A DNA stretch of 64,000 nucleotides. Origin: CP2-2F sp034432555 (lineage in GTDB: Bacteria > Chloroflexota > Anaerolineae > Aggregatilineales > UBA2796). The notes beneath the pieces are model-generated. The model was given only the letters and a program-made list of their open reading frames with translations, did no database searches and was not told where the DNA came from. The stretch spans positions 1-64,000 of the forward strand of contig DAOUBW010000037.1 in NCBI GenBank assembly GCA_034432555.1, in the 5' to 3' direction. Made by a program: the position numbers and the translations under genes. Shown piece after piece: positions 26,515-36,323 of this stretch (the stretch's first letter is position 1; each line of letters starts with the position of its first letter).

Positions 26515-27465
26515 CTAGGCGCTGCCGATGAATGCCTCTAGGCTGCTCAGGCTGTTGATCGCCACACCAACCGCCTCTTTATCAATGCGTTTGAGCAAGC
26601 CTGTAAGCACGTCCTTCGCGCCAAGTTCAAGGAAGGTCTGCGCGCCAAGCGCACGCAGCGCCTGCACAGATTCTGTCCAACGGACGCTGCCTGTCAGTTG
26701 CGCGCTCAGTTCCGCCATGATTTCAGCAGGCGTGGTGAGCGCGGCTGCCGTCGTGTTGCCGATCACAGGGAAGCGCGGCGGCTGAAAGGTGACCGCCTCC
26801 AGCGCTTGGCGGAACGACTCGGCAGCCTGTGCCATCAATGGTGAATGTGCCGCCACACTGACCGCCAATTTCACAGCACGCTTGATGCCACGCGCTTTTG
26901 CTAGTTCCAAAGCGGCATCTACGGCGCTGTTGTCACCACTAATCACCACCTGTCCGGGGCAATTATCGTTCGCCAGCACAACGGGCTGCCCTGTGCTGGC
27001 GCTTGCCTCATCGCAGATGGCGCGCACCACATCCACCTCGGCGCCAAGCAGCGCCGCCATCGCGCCTTGCTGTGCCGCGCCGGCGGCTGCCATCAACTGC
27101 CCGCGTTTCCGCACAAGACGCAACCCATCCTCAAAGCTGAGCGCGCCCGCCGCCGTTAGTGCCGTAAATTCGCCCAAGCTGTGTCCGGCGGCTGCCAAAG
27201 GCGTGATCGCCGCCACACCCAGCGCAGACTCCAAAGCGCGCAAGGCTGCCACGCCGACAATATACAGGGCAGGCTGCGTGTTCTCGGTGCGATCTAAAGC
27301 GGTGGCATCCTCAAAGAGGCGCGAGAAGGGCTCGCCATAGACGCGATCCGCCACTTCAAAGACCTGTGCCGCCGAAGGATAGCGCGCTGCCAAGTCTGCG
27401 CCCATGCCTGCCTGCTGCGAGCCTTGTCCGGGAAAAAGCAGCGCTGTTTGCGCCCAGTCTATCAT
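26515..27465 (-). CDS. fabD: Malonyl-CoA:ACP transacylase
   Basis: Loads malonate onto acyl carrier protein for fatty-acid synthesis. 316 residues from the ATG at 27465, which has AAGGA upstream and the canonical start LLFPGQGSQ; an upstream in-frame start at 27510 adds 15 residues that do not fit the family. The nucleophile is Ser96 in GHSLGE, with Arg121 (VRKRGQLM) and His207 (SVAAHSPLM). It follows rpmF on the same strand, a very common arrangement in bacteria. The remaining fab genes are not in the window. Confidence 0.95.
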   Translation of the reverse strand: MIDWAQTALLFPGQGSQQAGMGADLAARYPSAAQVFEVADRVYGEPFSRLFEDATALDRTENTQPALYIVGVAALRALESALGVAAITPLAAAGHSLGEFTALTAAGALSFEDGLRLVRKRGQLMAAAGAAQQGAMAALLGAEVDVVRAICDEASASTGQPVVLANDNCPGQVVISGDNSAVDAALELAKARGIKRAVKLAVSVAAHSPLMAQAAESFRQALEAVTFQPPRFPVIGNTTAAALTTPAEIMAELSAQLTGSVRWTESVQALRALGAQTFLELGAKDVLTGLLKRIDKEAVGVAINSLSSLEAFIGSA

Positions 27466-27580
27466 GCTTTCATCATCCTTTGGTGCAGAAATGGTAAAGG
27501 CTGCACACAATAGATGCTATCAGTGAACATCTATCGGCACAGCCTTGCAAAATGCGCGAACATTGGCGGCAGCGCGGCGC

Positions 27581-27772
27581 TTAGCTTTCCTTCTTATCGA
27601 GGACAAGCACCTGCTCACCACCGTAATAGCCACATGATTTGCAAACGCGATGGGCAAGTTTGTACTCGCCGCAGTTATCGCAAGCCACCAGATGTGGCAG
27701 CACCAGCTTATCGTGGTTGCGGCGCGTGCGTTTGCGCGTTTTCGATAGCTTTCGCTTTGGCAGCGGACCCAC
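27581..27772 (-). CDS. rpmF: Ribosomal protein L32
   Basis: A 63-residue large-subunit protein: basic N-terminus (PLPKRKLSKTRKRTRRN), then a zinc ribbon CDNCGEYKLAHRVCKSCGYY with two Cys-x2-Cys pairs. The start is a GTG at 27772 behind a strong AAGGAGTC. It is first in the rpmF-fabD pair. Its own promoter lies at 27855-27882. Confidence 0.95.
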   Translation of the reverse strand: MGPLPKRKLSKTRKRTRRNHDKLVLPHLVACDNCGEYKLAHRVCKSCGYYGGEQVLVLDKKES

Positions 27773-27854
27773 AGTAGACTCCTTAGATTAGTTCGTACAC
27801 GCAGCGGCGTGCAGCGCAGCAGCACTCGGCGGCGCACCGAGCGCGTTTTAGGGC

Positions 27855-27882
27855 ATTATAGCAGGCTGCGGCGTGCTGTCAA
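27855..27882 (-). promoter_or_regulatory. Consensus sigma70 promoter of rpmF-fabD
   Basis: On the minus strand TTGACA (27877-27882), 16-bp spacer, TATAAT (27855-27860), with an extended -10 TGC directly before it. Both hexamers are perfect. The spacer end CAGCCTGC is identical to that of the tRNA-Glu promoter at 43782-43810. Confidence 0.85.
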
Positions 27883-27907
27883 CTCTGATTGTTTGGCGGC
27901 AATGCCC

Positions 27908-28339
27908 TTAGCGCGGCGTGAAAGCGCCGATCAGGGCGAGAAAGACTGCGCCGCCGATCAGCGCCGCCAGCACCAAGCCGATCACAAGGCGCGGGCTGTG
28001 AACGATGACATAGCCGAGCGTGCGCGGTTTCGCAGGATTCAGCGAGAACTCAAGCGGCTGCTTATCTTCTTTGCTGGCGCGCACGACCTGACGGTTACCC
28101 CACCACATGATGAAGGTCAGGAAGCCCGCAAAGGTTACCAACGGACCTAGAGTCACAAAGACCATCCAGACCAGCAGCCAAATGCCCTGTTCGGAAGTCA
28201 TGCTGAGTGTGGAGGCGTTCGGGTTGGCGGTTTGTGGGCGCGTGCCGGGAATTTGCCCATCTTGCCCGGCGGTGCTGGCAATCACGCCAATCCCGATGAT
28301 AACTGCCGCTACAAGCACGATAAAAATAAGCCGTCTCAA
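27908..28339 (-). CDS. Small membrane protein, unknown family
   Basis: 143 residues with three hydrophobic segments: near 1-20 (IFIVLVAAVIIGIGVIAS), near 54-77 (WLLVWMVFVTLGPLVTFAGFL) and near 116-140. The loop after the first is Thr/Asn/Pro-rich and probably external, and a basic loop (RASKEDKQP) would be internal. I take the TTG at 28339 with GGGAG 8 nt upstream; a TTG 13 codons earlier also opens the frame. I recognise no family. It is followed on the same strand by the rpmF promoter region. Confidence 0.65.
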   Translation of the reverse strand: MRRLIFIVLVAAVIIGIGVIASTAGQDGQIPGTRPQTANPNASTLSMTSEQGIWLLVWMVFVTLGPLVTFAGFLTFIMWWGNRQVVRASKEDKQPLEFSLNPAKPRTLGYVIVHSPRLVIGLVLAALIGGAVFLALIGAFTPR

Positions 28340-28480
28340 TGTCGTTTCTCCCTGCCAATGGGTGTGCGGATTGCTCAATATAGGCTCTGCGGAAGATTGT
28401 AATCGCCTTCAGCCTTCCGTGCAATGCAAAATAGGGGCGAGGCGGCAATCCCTCTCCCTACCCTTTCCCCATGCGCGAGG

Positions 28481-29281
28481 TCAATGCTCACGTTGCGCCC
28501 GATACCTGACCAACAGACCTGCCGCCAGCACGGCGCACAGCAAACAAATCACCTGCATGGCGTTGAGATGCTCCCAGCGTGGCACATTCACTTTCAGCCC
28601 TTCCAACCAGAAGCGCACGCCACAGTAGATCAGGACATACCACAGAGTCAGGCTGCCTACCTTTAGTGTGCCGTGCCGCCAAACACGCCACATGCCGAAG
28701 GCAAGCGCGCCCGTCAGCAGCGCCTCATACAACCAGACGGGATGAAAATAGGTCGTCTCCAACGGGAAGCGCGCTAGATCGTTGTAAAGACCGACACGCG
28801 CCGACTCGCTGATCAGCACGCCGAATGGTAGAGCAGTCGGCATGCCGTAATGCTCACCGTTAATGCCGTTGGCAAGACGCCCAAACGTTTGCCCAACTGC
28901 CAAGCCGATGACGGCAACATCCAGCCACCTACCGATTGGCTGCTGATGCCGACGCGCATACAGCCAGAAGGCTGCACCGCCGCCGATCACCGCGCCAAAA
29001 ATGCCTAGTCCGCCCGTCCAGAGCGCAACGCCGCCCTGATTGAGATCGAAGAAGTTAGCGATCAGCCAGCTTGTTGTGCGCCCCGTCGCCACGACGGATT
29101 CAGGCGGCAGCAACACAAACCACAGCCGCGCACCGATCAGCGCACACGGCGCCATCCAGAGCATAGCGCGCCACACATGCTCTGGTGAAAGGCTGCGCTG
29201 CTTAGCAAGCCGTGCGGCGCATTCCACGCCAAGCCACACCGCCAAGACGATGATCGCGCCGTAGGTTGGCTGTCCGCTCAT
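28481..29281 (-). CDS. lgt: Prolipoprotein diacylglyceryl transferase
   Basis: A multi-pass membrane enzyme that transfers diacylglycerol from phosphatidylglycerol to the lipobox cysteine of prolipoproteins. 266 residues from the ATG at 29281. Visible motifs are GGLGIFGAVIGG, the Lgt signature FGRLANGINGEHYG with its essential Arg and Asn, and HPVWLYEALL. The ATG overlaps the stop of the phosphatidyltransferase gene (ATGA), so lipid synthesis and lipid use are co-translated. Clients include the CapA-type and parvulin lipoproteins in this window. Confidence 0.9.
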   Translation of the reverse strand: MSGQPTYGAIIVLAVWLGVECAARLAKQRSLSPEHVWRAMLWMAPCALIGARLWFVLLPPESVVATGRTTSWLIANFFDLNQGGVALWTGGLGIFGAVIGGGAAFWLYARRHQQPIGRWLDVAVIGLAVGQTFGRLANGINGEHYGMPTALPFGVLISESARVGLYNDLARFPLETTYFHPVWLYEALLTGALAFGMWRVWRHGTLKVGSLTLWYVLIYCGVRFWLEGLKVNVPRWEHLNAMQVICLLCAVLAAGLLVRYRAQREH

Positions 29282-29892
29282 GCGCTGTCTGCATCCTGCT
29301 GTGCAGCGCGGAAGGCAAGCCACAAACGCTGCAGGGCAGTTAGGTGTGCGCCAACCGCTAAGATCAGTAAGCCGAGTGTCAGCCCGCCCGTCAGTAAGGC
29401 AACGATCAGCACGATGAGCCGTGCAGCACGGTCAAACCAGCCATCTTTGATCGAGCCGATGTTCAGCCCTTCGGCACGCGCCCGCACGTAACTAACGGCA
29501 TAGGCGCCGCTGAGCGCACCAAATGCCAGCAGCACGCCGACCAGATCGCCGCGCAGCACAAAGGCATAGCCAATGCCGCCAAAGAGCAGCGCATCGGCAT
29601 AGCGATCTACCGTCGAGTCGAGCAGCGCACCGAAGCGCGTCTCGTTGCCTTTGGCACGCGCCACCGCACCGTCTAAGGCATCCAATGGCGCACCGATCAA
29701 CAGCACGACACCTGCTGCAAAAAAAGCGCCCGACGCTGCCAAGACAGCCGCAATCAGCGATGGCAGAATGCCCAACAGCGTGATCGCGTTTGGCTGCCAG
29801 CCACGCCGTGCGCCAAACTGCCCGATCCGCGCTGTCAGTCCGCGTGCGGCGTATCGCAAAAATTCGGAAGATGAGCGAAAGCGTCCTGTCAT
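29278..29892 (-). CDS. CDP-alcohol phosphatidyltransferase
   Basis: A 204-residue membrane enzyme of phospholipid synthesis. The full CDP-alcohol signature D-x2-DG-x2-AR-x8-G-x3-D-x3-D is present in DALDGAVARAKGNETRFGAL and the residues after it, giving the metal-binding aspartates. Several transmembrane helices follow. The product could be phosphatidylglycerol-phosphate or a phosphatidylinositol-type lipid; the sequence alone does not decide. It lies 6 bases after the exchanger gene and overlaps lgt, whose donor is phosphatidylglycerol. Confidence 0.88.
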   Translation of the reverse strand: MTGRFRSSSEFLRYAARGLTARIGQFGARRGWQPNAITLLGILPSLIAAVLAASGAFFAAGVVLLIGAPLDALDGAVARAKGNETRFGALLDSTVDRYADALLFGGIGYAFVLRGDLVGVLLAFGALSGAYAVSYVRARAEGLNIGSIKDGWFDRAARLIVLIVALLTGGLTLGLLILAVGAHLTALQRLWLAFRAAQQDADSA

Positions 29893-29898
29893 AAAGGT

Positions 29899-30855
29899 TT
29901 AGCGCGGCACAAAAGCGTAAATGGTGAAGGCGATGTAGCCGCCCAGCAGCAGCAGCCCCTCTACGCGGTTAATTTTGCGCCCGATGCAGAACAGATAGAG
30001 CGCGACCGAAAAGCCGATCATGATGAACATATCTACCCGAATAAGCTGCGGATTGACGTTAATCGGTGTGATGAGCGACGTAATGCCAAGAATACCCAAA
30101 ACATTGAAGATATTCGAGCCAACCACATTGCCAATGGCGATCTCGCTCTCTTTTTTGAAAGCAGCGATAACCGAAGTTGCCAATTCCGGCAGCGAGGTGC
30201 CAACCGCAACCAACGTGATGCCGATCACTAACTGCGACACACCTAAGGCTGTGGCGATATTCACGGCGCCGAACACCAAGCGATCCGAGCCGACAACCAA
30301 CACAGCGATGCCAACGCCAATCAAGGCGAGATCACTCAGCAGCGATTTGGGCGGTTCAACCAAAACTGCCGTAAATTCGGTTGTCTCTTTGATGATTTCA
30401 ACTTCCTCGCGTTTGGCAAGCAGGTAAGAAAAGACGCTGAAGCCAACCGCGCCCATCACGAAAAGCAGCCCGTCGTTTGCCTGCAAAACGCTATCCTGCG
30501 CCAAGAAGAACAGCAGCAGCAGTACGCCGATCATGATCGGAATTTCGCGCCGCAAAAATTGCAACTGCACCACCATTGGGAATATGAACGCGCTCACACC
30601 AATGATCAAGCCGATGTTGGCGATGTTCGAGCCAACCACATTGCCCATCGCAATATCGGCATTGCCGCCGAGCGCTGCCTGCACGCTCACTAAGAGTTCG
30701 GGCATGGATGTGCCATAGGCAACGATGGTCAGCCCGATCACAATCGGTGAAACGCCCAAGGTTTTGGCAAAGCGCGCCGCGCCCTGCACCAACCAATTGC
30801 CGCCGAAAAAAAGACCTGCCAGACCGACTGCGATCCAGATCACGTCTAAAAACAT
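29899..30855 (-). CDS. Na+/Ca2+ exchanger family (YrbG-like) antiporter
   Basis: An inner-membrane cation/Ca2+ exchanger of 318 residues with ten likely helices in two inverted halves. Each half has the alpha-repeat motif: GLTIVAYGTSMPELLVS with GNVVGSNIANIGLI, and GITLVAVGTSLPELATS with GNVVGSNIFNVLGI; the Glu in each PEL would bind the cation. I take the ATG at 30855; an upstream TTG adds 13 residues. It is first in the exchanger/phosphatidyltransferase/lgt operon. Confidence 0.92.
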   Translation of the reverse strand: MFLDVIWIAVGLAGLFFGGNWLVQGAARFAKTLGVSPIVIGLTIVAYGTSMPELLVSVQAALGGNADIAMGNVVGSNIANIGLIIGVSAFIFPMVVQLQFLRREIPIMIGVLLLLFFLAQDSVLQANDGLLFVMGAVGFSVFSYLLAKREEVEIIKETTEFTAVLVEPPKSLLSDLALIGVGIAVLVVGSDRLVFGAVNIATALGVSQLVIGITLVAVGTSLPELATSVIAAFKKESEIAIGNVVGSNIFNVLGILGITSLITPINVNPQLIRVDMFIMIGFSVALYLFCIGRKINRVEGLLLLGGYIAFTIYAFVPR

Positions 30856-30937
30856 ATATGCCTGTGTGCCTTTGTCTGGGTAAAAAAGGATCAATGGTCA
30901 ATAATCGTAACAAGGGACGCTCTAACACGCCACACCT

Positions 30938-30969
30938 AAAAATCAGGGCGAGTCTGCACGACTCGCCCT
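30938..30969 (-). terminator. Intrinsic terminator of the large surface-protein gene
   Basis: A 10-bp perfect stem (AGGGCGAGTC/GACTCGCCCT, arms 30945-30954 and 30960-30969, 5-base loop) followed on the minus strand by TTTTT (30938-30942), 24 bases after the stop of the 1776-residue gene. Confidence 0.88.
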
Positions 30970-30992
30970 AACCGTTTTACTAAGCGTTGCGC

Positions 30993-33900
30993 CTAGCGGC
31001 GGATGATTTGAATGTTATCGAAGGTGGCAATCGCAAACTGACCGTCAAGGTGCGAGGTGACTGCCAAGCCGACCATGAAGTTGCTGCCAAAGCTCATGCT
31101 AACTGTCGAGCCGACCTGTACCCAGTCCACGCCATTGTTGGAGTAGAAGCCTGTCAGGTTGTTGCCCGTCTTGCTCAACCGCAGCCAGATCGGGACGGTG
31201 GTTGCGACGTTGACGTTATCTACGCTATTTGAGCTGCTGGTGCCCCAGTCGTTGGTGCGCCGCTGCAAGGATGCCCTGCGCTCAGAGGTGAAGAAGATCG
31301 AGAAGTGGCGGCTCTCGCGCCCGACGTGGCTGCGGATCATCAAACCGATCTTATTCCACTCTGAGGTAGAGGTTTGGTTGAAGACAGCACGGGTGATCAT
31401 ATCGAAATCGCCCGTCTCATAGCGCCAAGCATAGCGGAACTCATCCGAAGTTCCCCAAATATCCGCGCCAGAGCCGGTGATTGCCAACGCTGAGCTGCTG
31501 ATGACCGCTGTCGTCCCCTTGCCATTGGTCAGCGAGCCGCCGATGTCGCCTGAAGTCCACACCTCAGGGTCAGCACCGCGCCACAGTTCGATGCCTGCAA
31601 TACGCCCGCGCCGCCCGCTGGCGCCGGGGAAGTACATGTTGAAGGTGCTATCCGTCACGCCGACGGTGAACGGTCCGTGCCGTGTGAACGAGCCGACCGT
31701 GCCGCTGTTGTGATCGTTGACCACGCGCACGCTCTCCCGCAACTCCAGCATCATATCGAAGGTCTGGGAAGGCGATTCAGTCTCAACCGTCCACACATAG
31801 ACGGTGTAGACGCCGTTCGGCACGCTATCCAAGCCGATCTGAGCGCTGGTGCTGTTGTTAGCGCGGTGGTGCGAACGCAGCATGGTTGTCGTCTCGGAAT
31901 CTTGGGCAGGCACAACCGTCAAACTGCCTGTGAAGTTGGTGTTGGTGTTGCTGCCCCAGACGTTGCCGGTGTTCATGTTGCGCCACAGTTCGCCGTTGAT
32001 GGTGACTTCTGGTGTTTGGGTGTTGTTGTAGTTGCCTACGTTCACAGCACGGAACAGGTAGGGGCGCACGTTAACCGTTGCCGTGCCAATGCGCGAGAGA
32101 CCACCTTGATCGGTGGCGCGGTAGGTGAAGGTGACCGTGCCGGTCCATTCATTCGGCGGTTGGTAGATCAACTGGCTGCCACCCGCTGCCAGTCCGGCTG
32201 TGCCGCGTGTGGGCTGCGTGATGATCTGGAAGGTGTGCGTATCGCCGGGCTGGTCTACCACATTCGGGATGGCAGAGCCTTGCGTGTTGGTCACGGTGTT
32301 GATGGTGGCATTGGTGAAGGAGGGCGCAAGGTTGACCACCGAGTCCGTAGCGATGAACTGGAAGTTATCCAGCCACCAGCCGTCATCCACCGCCGGATTG
32401 GTGCGCGAATCCAACTCGAACTTGACCATCGCCCGCTGCGGTGAGGTGAATTGCCCGCCGCCGCTGTCGGTGATCAGGAAGGAGGTCTCCACCCAGTCTT
32501 GCAACGAGCCAACGCTCCACCCGCCACCTTGCGGATTGTTATTGCTGCGCCGCATGGGCAGCACTTCTGTCCAGGTGAAGCCTTCATCCAGCGAGTAGTA
32601 GACCTTGCCATAGTCCTCATCGGTGAAGCTGAAGCGCTCATCGTAGCGGACGTTGCCAACCTTGCCGGCAGGGATGTTCAAGAAGCCATCCAAGATCAGG
32701 CTGGTGCGGTGGAAGGTGCTGTAGTTCTGCCCTTGGTCGCTGGTGCGCGCAATGCTAGAGCGTTCGGAGAAGCCGAACTCGACCTTGCCATCGCCCGACT
32801 GCGCCGCTGTGGTGTGGAAGTATTCAACACGGAATTCATAATCCACGCCGCTGTTGAAGTTGAATGTGTAGAAGTGTGAACGGTGATCAGGGTCAACCGT
32901 CCACGGCTGAGTCGCCACGGCGCCCACTGTCCAATAGGGTTTGGGCAGATCGCCACGTGGTGTTTGCAGCACATCGTTGATGTACAGGCGCGCACCGCCG
33001 GCAAAGCGCAGGCGCATCATGTATTCGCCGGGCTGCGTTACGCGGTAGCGCCGCTGCCAGCGCATGATGTACCACTCGTGGTTGGCAACGCCACTCTTGA
33101 ACCACTGAACGACCGAGTTCGGGTAGGGCAGTTGGTCAAGGTCTTGCGAGTAGTCGAAATTGATCTCACCGACAGAGGTATCGTTGCTGATATCGGCAGG
33201 GGCGCTCGGAATATTAACGTTGGTGCCGGCGGGCCAGCCCCAGACTGCCACGCGTGCCGTTTGTCCCGAAGAGGTGGGCGGAATCGAGTGCCAGTAGTTA
33301 CCAATCCAGTTGGTGCTTGGCTGCGACATACCGCTCAGCAGCAAGGGCTGCGGCACGAAGGACGAGGGCTGGTATTCCCAGGCTGTGTATTGGTCGGGAA
33401 TTGCCGTCCAGTTGCCTTCCACCACCCAGTTCCGCAGATCGTTGTAGGGATCGCTGAAGTTCTGCCCAAGCTCAGGCAGGAAGGCGCGGTCAAAGAGTGT
33501 GAAGTCGTCTATGTACCAGCCTTCTGACGAGGCGAGCGTGTTCAGCGCTTGCAAGCGGAAACGCAGCCGCAGCGGCGGATCCGTCGGTGAGGGTTGGATG
33601 AAGGGCGTCAGGTCAACCTGAATGCGGTGCCAGCCCAAGTTCACCCACTCGGAGACAGAAGTGGCTGTGTTATCCCAGATCACATCTGACCAAGTGTAGC
33701 CGTTATCGCGGGAGGCTTCTACCAACAGGCGATCATTGCCGTTCAGGTTAAAGAGCGTCCAGAAGTAGAGCGTTGGTTTGGTGGTGCCGCGCAGGTCAAT
33801 GCCAAACCGTGGCTCCAGCACACTGCGCGCAGGCTTCACATAGTCGGCAAGTGGGCTGTCCGACCACGCCTTAGAGCCGTTGCGTCCGCGCTCATCGGTG

Positions 33901-36323
33901 ATCTGCCAGTTGCCACCGTTATACCATTCCAGCGGTGCATCGTCGTTTTCAAAGGTTTCGAGCAGCGGACCGGCAGAGAGTGAGTAGACGTTCGTCTCAT
34001 CTTCGGCGATGCGGATGTCGTCAATGTACCAACCGTCATCAGGTGCGCCGCCCGGCACTTGAATGCGGAAGCGCAGCCGAATAATGTTCGACGAGTAGGC
34101 GGAGAGGTCTACCTTAACGCGCTGCCATGCCAACTGCACAGGCACATCGTCGTAGCCGCTGCCACCTGCCAAATGCCGCCAGACGCTTGTCCACGTCTCG
34201 CCTTCATCGGTAGAGACTTCGGCATACAAATTCGCAGTGCTTGCCTGCCAGCGCGCCCAGAAGGTTAGGACAGGACGGTTAGAGCCGACAAGGGTTACGG
34301 ATGGGTTCAGTTCTGCCGTGGACTCGGATGGCACTTGGTAAGAAACGCCATCGCCAGGGCTATCGGCAAGCGCAGAGGGCGGGCTGCGGCGCGGTGCGGT
34401 AATGCCCGTCGTTAAGCCCCAGGTGCCGCTGAGCAGCCAACGGTCTGTATCGTTGAAGGGTTCTTCAAAGGGAATGCCCAAGACGGTGGTCACCTTTTCG
34501 CGCAGCTCGATGTTATCGAGATACCAGCCGGCGTCCGTGTTGCCGTCATTATCGGCAATCAGGCGGAAGCGCAGTTGGAAGCGCGTCCCTTTCAGGTCAT
34601 TCAGGCGGATTAACACCTGCCGCCAAGGCGCTGCGCTGGCTTGGGCAACGTAGGGATTGGCGCTGCCGAATGGCGTGAACGCCGTCCACGTGCTAGAGCC
34701 TTCTGGCGCCCATTCCACGACAGCGCGGTCGGTTACGCCTGCCAACGCCACATCGCTGTAGAAAGCGAGTTCAAGCGTCTCCGTACTCGCCGGTGCGTAG
34801 CCGCTCAGGTCTACCAAGCCGTTCAGAGTTAGCGCGCAATCGGTGTTGTTTTGGTAGTTGGAAGCGGGGCTATCTGCCCATGCCGCCGCGCCGGAGTATT
34901 TCTTGATGGTGCTGCGCTGCCAGGAACACTCGTTCAGCCAGTTTTGCAGCGTTTGCGCCTCGTTATCCACACTGTCGTAGAAGCCAATGGTATAGAGGCG
35001 CGTCGTGTTGTTCTCAACGGCGATGTCATCGATGAACCACCCGTCAGAGACGTTAGCATCAATGCTCTCAACGCGGAAGGCGATCTCGATCTTCTTGCCG
35101 CGCCAGTCGCGCCCGTTGAAGTTCATCAGGTCAAAGACGCGGCGCTTCCAGTTCATATTGCTGTTGGCACCACTGTTGACGGCAACCCACACCCATGCTT
35201 CGTTGGGTTGCTCATAATCGCGCACGCCGACGTAGGTTGTATCCTGCGTGCCAAGCGCCCAACGCTCCCAGAACACAAGGCGTGGTGTGGCAGCGGCTGG
35301 GACCGGGATGTAGCCGCGCAGCCGTAAGTGGCAGTCGGAGTCAACCGAGTAGTTGCCCAAACTATCAACATACTGCGAAGGCGCGCTGTGTGGCGCGGTG
35401 TTGAGCAAGCGCCAATCGCACGTGCCGCGATCGGCAAGGCGGTTGAAGATCAGCCCAATGGAAGCCTCGCCGCTGGTATCGCGCATCTCAACGCGCACAT
35501 CTACCATGCCTGTTGCGCCGGCGTAGTCCACAACGGTTGTGCGCTCAAGGCTGCCGCTGTCGGTCGTGATCTGTGCAACGGTCACACCGTTGATGATCAC
35601 ACGCGCCAACGATTTTGAGGTCAGGCGGATTTGGTAGCGGAAATTTTCGAGTGGGATGGTGGCGACGTAGCGCACGCTCCAGTTATCGGGGTTGATGATC
35701 GTGCCGTTTGGCACGCCTACCCACGTCTGTTGAATATCTTGGGGCCAAAACAGGTATTCGGTGCTGGCAGGGACGCCGGGGAACCAGTTGGGATCGGTGG
35801 GTCCGTTGAAATATTCAACCGTCCACAGGGCAGTTTCGTTGATCACATTCTTAAAGCCGTGGTGCCAGTTGCTGAGTTGGTCGCCCGCGTCGTAGAACGG
35901 GTAGCTGTACTCACGGTCAACGGGTGTGGCAGGCGGCAATTGGGTTGGCGTTGCCGTGGCGGTGGGCGGTGTGCCTGTCACCGTCGGCGCAAGCGTACTT
36001 GTCGGCGGCGGCGTAAAAGTCAGCGTTGGCTGGGCGCCCGCCGGTATGGTGTTGGTGGCAGCCACGCGTGTTTGCGGCGTGATGGAGGCGACCTCCGTCA
36101 CCAACCGCCAAAACTCAGTTTCGCTGAGCGTGCTACGCGGCGTGGTGGTTAGGTTTAGCACGCCCGCAATTGAGTCGTCAAACACATTACTAATCGCGTT
36201 CTCCAACGGGACGAGGGTGAGGACAAGCGCAATGGCTGCCACCACCAGCACGATGATCAGGGTGTACTCCACCAACGACTGACCTCGCCTACCGTTCCGT
36301 TTCATCTGCTGAAAGGGCTTCAT
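30993..36323 (-). CDS. Giant surface protein with prepilin-like N-terminus and repeated beta-sandwich domains
   Basis: 1776 residues. The N-terminus is a class III (Flp/TadE-like) prepilin signal: basic MKPFQQMKRNGRRG, then QSLVEYTLIIVLVVAAIALV, so cleavage after Gly by a prepilin peptidase is likely. A Pro/Thr linker near 85-140 leads to five jelly-roll modules, each ending in GW(Y/F/W)(I/L)D(D/N) near residues 426, 598, 761, 936 and 1316. A PA14-like region (about 1060-1180), a cadherin-like segment (TFTYRATDQGG), a malectin-like part (about 1430-1520) and a laminin-G/DUF1349-like end (about 1590-1776) follow. The ATG at 36323 has AAGGAG. Probably an adhesin or carbohydrate binder at a pilus or cell surface. 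Confidence 0.85.
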   Translation of the reverse strand: MKPFQQMKRNGRRGQSLVEYTLIIVLVVAAIALVLTLVPLENAISNVFDDSIAGVLNLTTTPRSTLSETEFWRLVTEVASITPQTRVAATNTIPAGAQPTLTFTPPPTSTLAPTVTGTPPTATATPTQLPPATPVDREYSYPFYDAGDQLSNWHHGFKNVINETALWTVEYFNGPTDPNWFPGVPASTEYLFWPQDIQQTWVGVPNGTIINPDNWSVRYVATIPLENFRYQIRLTSKSLARVIINGVTVAQITTDSGSLERTTVVDYAGATGMVDVRVEMRDTSGEASIGLIFNRLADRGTCDWRLLNTAPHSAPSQYVDSLGNYSVDSDCHLRLRGYIPVPAAATPRLVFWERWALGTQDTTYVGVRDYEQPNEAWVWVAVNSGANSNMNWKRRVFDLMNFNGRDWRGKKIEIAFRVESIDANVSDGWFIDDIAVENNTTRLYTIGFYDSVDNEAQTLQNWLNECSWQRSTIKKYSGAAAWADSPASNYQNNTDCALTLNGLVDLSGYAPASTETLELAFYSDVALAGVTDRAVVEWAPEGSSTWTAFTPFGSANPYVAQASAAPWRQVLIRLNDLKGTRFQLRFRLIADNDGNTDAGWYLDNIELREKVTTVLGIPFEEPFNDTDRWLLSGTWGLTTGITAPRRSPPSALADSPGDGVSYQVPSESTAELNPSVTLVGSNRPVLTFWARWQASTANLYAEVSTDEGETWTSVWRHLAGGSGYDDVPVQLAWQRVKVDLSAYSSNIIRLRFRIQVPGGAPDDGWYIDDIRIAEDETNVYSLSAGPLLETFENDDAPLEWYNGGNWQITDERGRNGSKAWSDSPLADYVKPARSVLEPRFGIDLRGTTKPTLYFWTLFNLNGNDRLLVEASRDNGYTWSDVIWDNTATSVSEWVNLGWHRIQVDLTPFIQPSPTDPPLRLRFRLQALNTLASSEGWYIDDFTLFDRAFLPELGQNFSDPYNDLRNWVVEGNWTAIPDQYTAWEYQPSSFVPQPLLLSGMSQPSTNWIGNYWHSIPPTSSGQTARVAVWGWPAGTNVNIPSAPADISNDTSVGEINFDYSQDLDQLPYPNSVVQWFKSGVANHEWYIMRWQRRYRVTQPGEYMMRLRFAGGARLYINDVLQTPRGDLPKPYWTVGAVATQPWTVDPDHRSHFYTFNFNSGVDYEFRVEYFHTTAAQSGDGKVEFGFSERSSIARTSDQGQNYSTFHRTSLILDGFLNIPAGKVGNVRYDERFSFTDEDYGKVYYSLDEGFTWTEVLPMRRSNNNPQGGGWSVGSLQDWVETSFLITDSGGGQFTSPQRAMVKFELDSRTNPAVDDGWWLDNFQFIATDSVVNLAPSFTNATINTVTNTQGSAIPNVVDQPGDTHTFQIITQPTRGTAGLAAGGSQLIYQPPNEWTGTVTFTYRATDQGGLSRIGTATVNVRPYLFRAVNVGNYNNTQTPEVTINGELWRNMNTGNVWGSNTNTNFTGSLTVVPAQDSETTTMLRSHHRANNSTSAQIGLDSVPNGVYTVYVWTVETESPSQTFDMMLELRESVRVVNDHNSGTVGSFTRHGPFTVGVTDSTFNMYFPGASGRRGRIAGIELWRGADPEVWTSGDIGGSLTNGKGTTAVISSSALAITGSGADIWGTSDEFRYAWRYETGDFDMITRAVFNQTSTSEWNKIGLMIRSHVGRESRHFSIFFTSERRASLQRRTNDWGTSSSNSVDNVNVATTVPIWLRLSKTGNNLTGFYSNNGVDWVQVGSTVSMSFGSNFMVGLAVTSHLDGQFAIATFDNIQIIRR

